The notes under the pieces were generated by a model, which made no database searches, was not told the DNA's origin, and saw only the letters and a program-made list of their open reading frames with translations. A stretch of DNA of 64,000 nt from JBMNFI01 sp050949225 (GTDB lineage Bacteria; Bacillota; Dehalobacteriia; UBA4068): NCBI GenBank assembly GCA_050949225.1, contig JBMNFI010000001.1, positions 310,001-374,000 on the forward strand, written 5' to 3'. The position numbers and the translations under genes are program-made. Numbering within the stretch: the stretch's first letter is position 1; every line of letters begins with the position of its first letter. Positions 59,326 through 64,000 of this stretch are shown here, piece after piece.

Positions 59326-60305
59326 TAGTTAGCCTCCCTGATCAATAATGGTACTAAAATATCGGATGCCCGAAAATCACCGTGTCCGCCTTTTTTCCCG
59401 GCATATTCGCCTGTGGCGGTCTCTTCATCCTGTTCATGCTGTCCGTGATCTGCCACGATTAAAATACGCCCTGACCAATCCGCGGCCAGCTGCTCTACCA
59501 TGTGATCAGTAGCAGCAATTTTAGCAAAGGCTTCCTTGCTGTAAGGTGCATAAGCATGCTGCACGTCATCGATTCCATGAAAATGCACAAACAATAAATC
59601 ATGATCCAAATTAGCCAATGCACACGCTAAAACCTCATTATCCGTATCACCATCTTGATCCAGATCAGGATTAAATTCAATATCTCCCGTCAGCTGGATA
59701 ATTTGCCCGTCACCCTCAACGATAAAACTATTTTCACGCTGATCAAAAATGGTTTCAACAACGGGAAGATGATCATTACGCCCCTTAATACCGTTAAGAG
59801 CAGGGGTTTTTCCGCTCACTATTGCGGCCAGTCCCACCGGCGAAATACTGGGATAACAGGTACCCACCCTTTCCTCTTTAAAAGTACTCAAAAAAGGCAA
59901 TAAACCCTTTTCTTTGGCCATTTGATAGCTGTCATAGCCAAAGCCATCCAATAATATCACCAGCACCGGCTCTTGCGTTTCCAGCACCTCATCTGCCACC
60001 GCCGTCACCAAACGACCCGGCTCGCACCACACACCAATCAGTTCAATCGGCTCACTTTCAGCTTGACTCGTCACCTCTACCGTGCCGTCCTTTTTAAATA
60101 GACACTCTTGCGCCTCGGCATAAGTCACCGAACCATCAAGACCGTATAAAGCCAGCTCGCCCGATAAATTATTTAATTCACTGCCAGTCATCACCTGATC
60201 ATCGCCTGAAGCTGTGATCACCGCCACCTCAGTTTCAGCCCCACAAGCTGCCAAAAACAGCATAAAACTTAAAAGCAGCAGCACCGTCAGCAGCTTTTTT
60301 CTCAT
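59325..60305 (-). CDS. phosphodiesterase/alkaline-phosphatase-superfamily lipoprotein
   Basis: A 326-aa lipoprotein (signal LLTVLLLLSFMLFLAAC). Residues ~130-326 belong to the type I phosphodiesterase/alkaline phosphatase superfamily: VLVILLDGFGYDSY (metal-binding Asp), GTCYPSISPVGLAAIVSGKTP (nucleophile region, Ser or Thr), HFHGIDDVQHAY and ILIVADHGQHEQ (metal-binding Asp/His) with GGHGDF near the end. The first ~120 residues form a separate small domain. Sitting in an ECF operon, it may remove a phosphate or nucleotide from the substrate before uptake; inference. Confidence 0.8.
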   Translation of the reverse strand: MRKKLLTVLLLLSFMLFLAACGAETEVAVITASGDDQVMTGSELNNLSGELALYGLDGSVTYAEAQECLFKKDGTVEVTSQAESEPIELIGVWCEPGRLVTAVADEVLETQEPVLVILLDGFGYDSYQMAKEKGLLPFLSTFKEERVGTCYPSISPVGLAAIVSGKTPALNGIKGRNDHLPVVETIFDQRENSFIVEGDGQIIQLTGDIEFNPDLDQDGDTDNEVLACALANLDHDLLFVHFHGIDDVQHAYAPYSKEAFAKIAATDHMVEQLAADWSGRILIVADHGQHEQDEETATGEYAGKKGGHGDFRASDILVPLLIREAN

Positions 60306-60950
60306 TTATTCCACCGCCTCACTTTTTTGGTCTATAAATTGCCCCTCTTGCGTAAATCCTTCCGGAGGGATCTTCTTTTTGTGCCTTTGTTGCGGCCGCA
60401 AATGATATTTATCCAAAAGTCGCAACAGCTCCCAAGCCAATAAACCGCCGACTGCGCCTGATAAAGCCGCCACGCACAGCATTAAAACCAGGAAAAAACC
60501 TGGCAAGTTGAAAAAGATAAAGTTGACCACAAAAGTACCGGTCAAATTAGCCGATAAGCCGGCCACCACGGCACACTGCCGACAGCAAACACGATGCCCC
60601 AGCACCAGTAAAACCAGATCCATCACCAAGCCCGGCGCCACATAACTTGCCAAAGTCATAATGCCATGTGAACCGATCACTCCGGTAAACATAATAACTA
60701 AAGCTTGAATCAAGCCGATCAAAGTAGCGGTGCCTCGTTTGCCCACCAAACCAAAGCCCACCACCAGCCACAGCATATACAGTCCACCGGCCAGAGCGCC
60801 GCCGGGAATCAGTAAAGGCCCGCTGACTAAATGTGCAATCGGCACGATAATCGGCTTGAGAACAATACCTAAAGTCGCCATCGCCACAATAATCAACAAA
60901 TCGGAAACTGTAAACTTTTGGAGAAAACTTTTTTTAACCGCTTCTGACAT
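60306..60950 (-). CDS. ECF transporter substrate-specific (S) component
   Basis: A 214-aa membrane protein with about six helices: TVSDLLIIVAMATLGIVLKPI, LLIPGGALAGGLYMLWLVVG and ATLIGLIQALVIMFTGVIGSHG (shown in parts), the pattern of YkoE-like S components. A charged ~40-residue C-terminal tail follows the last helix. YkoE proteins are linked to thiamine-type substrates, but the surroundings here do not show which vitamin or cofactor is carried. Adjacent to the phosphodiesterase gene (no gap). Confidence 0.82.
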   Translation of the reverse strand: MSEAVKKSFLQKFTVSDLLIIVAMATLGIVLKPIIVPIAHLVSGPLLIPGGALAGGLYMLWLVVGFGLVGKRGTATLIGLIQALVIMFTGVIGSHGIMTLASYVAPGLVMDLVLLVLGHRVCCRQCAVVAGLSANLTGTFVVNFIFFNLPGFFLVLMLCVAALSGAVGGLLAWELLRLLDKYHLRPQQRHKKKIPPEGFTQEGQFIDQKSEAVE

Positions 60951-60988
60951 CTATTTACTCCTAGTTATCAATATCTCTCTTATTATAG

Positions 60989-61867
60989 CTATTTTACGTC
61001 AATTTTGCAAACATTCTGCACCCAATATTGCCGATTATAATCACCTTCGCATTGCTGCCCTGTTACCAAACGAAAAGGATAGCTGCCGGAGAGGGCTTTA
61101 CCGTTTTCTTGATAAGCAATTAGCATCGGCAGCAAATTGCCGGCATCTGTTTCATCCATTCTCATTTCTTTAACTTCGGCAATAGTAAAGGTTTTGGAAA
61201 AACCGTCTGTGGCCGTCACCGTTACTTTAGAAGCACTGGATTTTAAGCCGGCTTTATTTAAAAGATAAGTCAACTTGACACCTTGAAAACTATGGGTCTC
61301 GGTTTTGGGATCTTTCCCGCGGGAAAAATATTTATATGTAGCCGCCTGACCGCTGTTTTTCAAATCGCTTAAAGTAAAGGTCTTGCTGTCGGTAACACCG
61401 CTGCCGGAAACGACAATCCCTTTGGCAGAGCTGCCGGAGTTATTGCTGCTGTTGTTTTTATTAGTGTTGTTGTTCGTGTTGTTGTTTTTGTTCGTGCTAC
61501 TGTTATTATTGGTTTTACTGCTGTTTTGCTTGCTTTTATCGCTGCTTGCAGCAGAATCAGTTTTTTTAGCGGTGGCCGTTTTTTGGGCCGCACTATCCGA
61601 CTTTTCGTTTTTCTTGTCGGTCGCTGCTTTTTTGTCCTTTTCCGCCTTTTCCTTCTCCGCCGCCTTTTCTTCCTCTGTCGCTTTTTCTTCGTCCGTCGCC
61701 CCTTTATCCATATCTTCGTTAAGGGTATCTAAAGCCTGCGTAGTAGGCTGGTTTTCTGCTTCAGACGTGCCGGTTTCGCTGCAGGCCACCATCATAAGTG
61801 AAACAGCTACAATAATACAAAGCAGTAAAACCCGAGGAAACCGCGGGGGATTTTTAATTTTTCTCAC
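60989..61867 (-). CDS. lipoprotein with Asn/Lys-rich linker and sulfite-oxidase-like domain
   Basis: A 292-aa lipoprotein: GTG start behind AGGAGG, signal VLLLCIIVAVSLMMVAC, a ~120-residue low-complexity linker (Lys/Glu/Ala-rich, then Asn/Ser/Thr-Lys-rich), and a C-terminal domain (FTLSDLKNSGQAATYKYFSR, FQGVKLTYLLNKAGL, VTATDGFSKTFTIAEV, LPMLIAYQENGKAL, FRLVTG, QYWVQNVCKIDV) homologous to those at 58807 and 62017. The linker could reach through the wall. It is the second member of a putative surface relay feeding the ECF transporter. Confidence 0.75.
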   Translation of the reverse strand: MRKIKNPPRFPRVLLLCIIVAVSLMMVACSETGTSEAENQPTTQALDTLNEDMDKGATDEEKATEEEKAAEKEKAEKDKKAATDKKNEKSDSAAQKTATAKKTDSAASSDKSKQNSSKTNNNSSTNKNNNTNNNTNKNNSSNNSGSSAKGIVVSGSGVTDSKTFTLSDLKNSGQAATYKYFSRGKDPKTETHSFQGVKLTYLLNKAGLKSSASKVTVTATDGFSKTFTIAEVKEMRMDETDAGNLLPMLIAYQENGKALSGSYPFRLVTGQQCEGDYNRQYWVQNVCKIDVK

Positions 61868-61939
61868 GATTAAAACCTCCTGAATATTTGCTAAATTTTT
61901 ATTAACACCTTCTAAAACACATTATCTTTATAACGTACT

Positions 61940-61998
61940 ATAGGGTCACCCCCGAAGAAAGCGGTCGCATGGCCGCTTTCTTCATAAAGGGACCCTAT
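61940..61998. other. structured intergenic element between the two surface-protein genes
   Basis: Outer stem ATAGGGTC/GACCCTAT encloses a long inner stem (GAAGAAAGCGG...CCGCTTTCTTC). On minus it follows the SLH protein gene by 19 bp; there is no T-run, so it may be a stabilising or attenuating RNA structure rather than a simple terminator. Confidence 0.55.
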
Positions 61999-62016
61999 TA
62001 AAACTGACAATGTACT

Positions 62017-64000
62017 TTATCTGATAACAGTAATTTCTTCAACATACCTAACCCAGTTTTGCATATTAAAATCCTTGGTCTCCTCACTGTCGGAGGCATC
62101 TTGCCCCATCACCAAACGGAACGGTTGTCCTTCACTGGCATCATAATAGTTACCGTTTTCCTTGATGGAGATTGCCGGCGGCACTTTAACCGGACTGCCG
62201 CTGGCAAAGCTGAAAAGATCCTCCATTAAAGTTTCATAAGTAAACTGCTTGACCATCCCGTCAGAGGATTTAAACTTGATTTTTGCAATATCGCCCTCAA
62301 CACCTGCCATCTGCAAAACGTCAGCTACGGGTACACCACTGATAACAATATTTTGTCTTTGGTTGTTAAACTCTTTATTGCGACCCGTATAAGTAGTGTC
62401 CGTATACTTGGCGCTTTTTTCCAGATCAGAAAGAGTAATAACAGTTTCTGTGACCCCTTCGCCATTTACCTTAAAGGAAGACTCCACAAGATCTTCATCA
62501 ACGATAAAGCCGGAACCACCGCCCAGACTGATATTGTGTTTTACAATAAAGCGTTGCAGCATGGTCGCCGTTTCCGCTCTGGTGGCAGAAGCACCGGGGG
62601 ACAGTTGTTGTTTACTATTACCGACAATCACACCGTCTGCCACGGCCCATTTCATCGCTTCTTGTGCCCAAGGAGCAACCAGGTCGGCATCTTTAAAGAA
62701 GCTCAAATTGCCATCTGCTACAGGATTAAGTCCTTTATAATCGGCATAGTTATAGAGGATTTTAGCAATTTCCTGACGAGTAGCAGCCTTAAGCGGTGAA
62801 AACTTATTGCCGCCCGTGCCTTCAACAATTCCTTCAGAGGCCGCCCAGGCAACAGCTTTGTCATAGTAAGAACCTTTTGGTACATCGCTGAAGGAAGAAG
62901 AAGCTACCTTCGGCTCACCTTCTACACGGTACAGCACTGTTACCAGCATGGCGCGATTCATCGTGCCGGCAGGAGCAAATTTTGTGCTGCTGATACCCTT
63001 GAATAAATCGTTTTTCACAGCAAAACTAATTCCGTCATAATACCAAGCATCAGTTTTGACATCCTTAAAGGGGTTTTGCCACTGGCTGTCTTTTTGGAAA
63101 GTGACGTCAATGGTATGCGCTTTACTGATGTTTTTAAACGTAAATTCGCTGTAAGAATCAACCTTTGTACCATCAACTGTTAACGCTTTAATGCTATAAC
63201 CTTCTTGAGGGCTGATCACAAACTTCTGATCGGTAGCGCCAAAGACCGTCACTGCCCCCTGAGGGCTGATCGTGCCGCCGCTACCTGCTGTAGCTGTGAT
63301 TACATAAGTAGGAATATCCTCAGCCATGACATTGACCACGATTTGCGGTAAAGTTGCCGCCTCATATTCATACCCTTGCGGTATGATCGGCGTAAAGAGA
63401 TATTCACCTGCTGTTGTGGCCTGATAAGCCGGTTCACTTACCCAGGTAACATCAATATCTACGTTTGTGCCATTGGCTTTTTGCGCCTGCAGCTGCGTTG
63501 GTAAGTTCAAGGAAACTTCTTCCGTACCAAAAGCCACATTTTGCTGCGCCACGCCATAGCCAAGAGGAGTAAATCCTGTCAAGAAAGGAGTTCCTTCACT
63601 GACCTCAATTTTAATAACATGGGAATTCCATAAGCTAATCGTATTTTCTACAATTAAACGTAAAGGACCGGTACCATTTTCTACAGTTGCATCATAACCG
63701 AGAGCATCCTGACTGTCCACCAGCGGCAAACCGTCCTTAGCATAACTTAAAATAACATCACGGTGTTCGCCATTTTGATAGTTGCTGTCAATACCGTTTT
63801 TCAGATCAGAAATCGGTACTTCCACCGACCAACCGTCGCTGGCGATGACCTTAACTTGAGAAGGAGTGCCCACAACGCCGGCCTGCTCTAAGAGATAAGA
63901 GAGCTTAACCCCTTGATAAACACCGTTGGCATTACCGCCGGAGGCAAAAGAATCACGCACTGTACCTGCCGTCATGGCTTCAATTTGTGCCAAAGTATAA
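62017..64000 (-). CDS. SLH-anchored surface protein with two or more sulfite-oxidase-like domains (N-terminus outside window)
   Basis: The frame is open at the window edge, so the N-terminus is missing; 661 codons are visible. Order: a domain YTLAQIEAMTAG ... GVYQGVKLSYLLEQAGV ... VIASDGWSVEVPISDL ... GPLRLIVEN; a bacterial Ig-like/Repeat_2-type stretch (ITATAGSGGTISPQGAVTVFG); three SLH repeats (FKDVKTDAWYYDGISFAVKNDLFKG; FSDVPKGSYYDKAVAWAASEGIVEG; FKDADLVAPWAQEAMKWAVADGVIVG, shown in parts); and a second domain of the first type (VITLSDLEKSAKYTDTTYTG ... FRLVMGQDASDSEE). It would sit on the cell surface and start the ECF operon. Confidence 0.8.
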   Translation of the reverse strand, partial: YTLAQIEAMTAGTVRDSFASGGNANGVYQGVKLSYLLEQAGVVGTPSQVKVIASDGWSVEVPISDLKNGIDSNYQNGEHRDVILSYAKDGLPLVDSQDALGYDATVENGTGPLRLIVENTISLWNSHVIKIEVSEGTPFLTGFTPLGYGVAQQNVAFGTEEVSLNLPTQLQAQKANGTNVDIDVTWVSEPAYQATTAGEYLFTPIIPQGYEYEAATLPQIVVNVMAEDIPTYVITATAGSGGTISPQGAVTVFGATDQKFVISPQEGYSIKALTVDGTKVDSYSEFTFKNISKAHTIDVTFQKDSQWQNPFKDVKTDAWYYDGISFAVKNDLFKGISSTKFAPAGTMNRAMLVTVLYRVEGEPKVASSSFSDVPKGSYYDKAVAWAASEGIVEGTGGNKFSPLKAATRQEIAKILYNYADYKGLNPVADGNLSFFKDADLVAPWAQEAMKWAVADGVIVGNSKQQLSPGASATRAETATMLQRFIVKHNISLGGGSGFIVDEDLVESSFKVNGEGVTETVITLSDLEKSAKYTDTTYTGRNKEFNNQRQNIVISGVPVADVLQMAGVEGDIAKIKFKSSDGMVKQFTYETLMEDLFSFASGSPVKVPPAISIKENGNYYDASEGQPFRLVMGQDASDSEETKDFNMQNWVRYVEEITVIR

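Overview
The window is a chromosomal segment of a mid-GC bacterium of the Bacillota, most likely a clostridial lineage. The signs are strong AGGAGG-type ribosome binding sites, LxGC lipoproteins, SLH-domain surface proteins, a group II ECF transporter, a PBSX-like phage tail module and CCA-encoding tRNA genes. The assignment rests on gene content read by eye; no species is claimed.

Layout. (1) 1-2.9 kb: housekeeping operon ruvC-ruvA-ruvB-queH on the minus strand (queH is cut by the window edge), then tRNA-Thr(CGU). (2) 3.4-12.6 kb: an accessory island of secreted proteins. It holds a PstS-like phosphate-binding protein and a second copy killed by a stop codon, four members of a small lipoprotein family (here called family L), a matrixin-like metalloprotease, a membrane protein with a recent partial duplicate, a secreted caspase-like (clan CD) peptidase with a PepSY-like N-terminal half, and decayed remnants of at least two more such peptidase genes. 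(3) 12.8-37.4 kb: a PBSX/Myoviridae-type prophage, nearly all on the minus strand: lysis (holin, C39 endolysin), tail fibres, baseplate, short tape measure, tail chaperones with a canonical A AAA AAC frameshift site, tail tube and sheath, head-tail connectors, P22-type coat, scaffold, portal, terminases, a late regulator, and at the far end a Cro-like HTH and an S24-type repressor with palindromic operators. No integrase or replication genes were seen. Cargo inside it includes a lipoprotein and a membrane-anchored DEDD-exonuclease homologue that has lost its catalytic residues. (4) 37.5-46.1 kb: mixed chromosomal genes (flavodoxin, SLOG protein, frameshifted DUF308 gene, SPFH plus ribbon-helix-helix pair, SLH-anchored subtilase, ProC). 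(5) 46.4-51 kb: a second caspase-like peptidase followed by a tandem array of five family L lipoproteins (one frameshifted) and an antisense-oriented remnant. (6) 51.2-55.6 kb: a polymorphic-toxin immunity island with a 5'-truncated RHS tip, two ankyrin lipoproteins, a DUF2691-like gene and a DUF2691/ankyrin chimera. It is bounded by ~73-bp direct repeats, one of which lies at the terminator of tRNA-Arg. (7) 55.7-64 kb: tRNA-Arg(UCU), tRNA-Gly(UCC), a NifX-like protein with a His-Asp tail, and an ECF transporter locus (S, A, A', T) encoding three extracytoplasmic proteins with sulfite-oxidase-like (molybdopterin-binding-type) domains and a phosphodiesterase-like lipoprotein.

Two patterns cut across these regions. 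The caspase-like peptidase and family L lipoproteins occur together twice, with remnants of one lying directly next to the other; this looks like a rapidly duplicating secreted system that I cannot match to a described one. In addition, six pyrimidine-rich blocks with C/T always on the plus strand sit in intergenic, mostly convergent, positions. Several share terminator-like hairpins facing both ways and look like one dispersed repeat family.

Transcription is mostly minus-strand in 1-7 kb, 10.4-35.3 kb, 38.5-41.5 kb, 44.2-46.1 kb and 50.8-64 kb, with plus-strand islands for the lipoprotein arrays, the prophage repressor flank and the subtilase.
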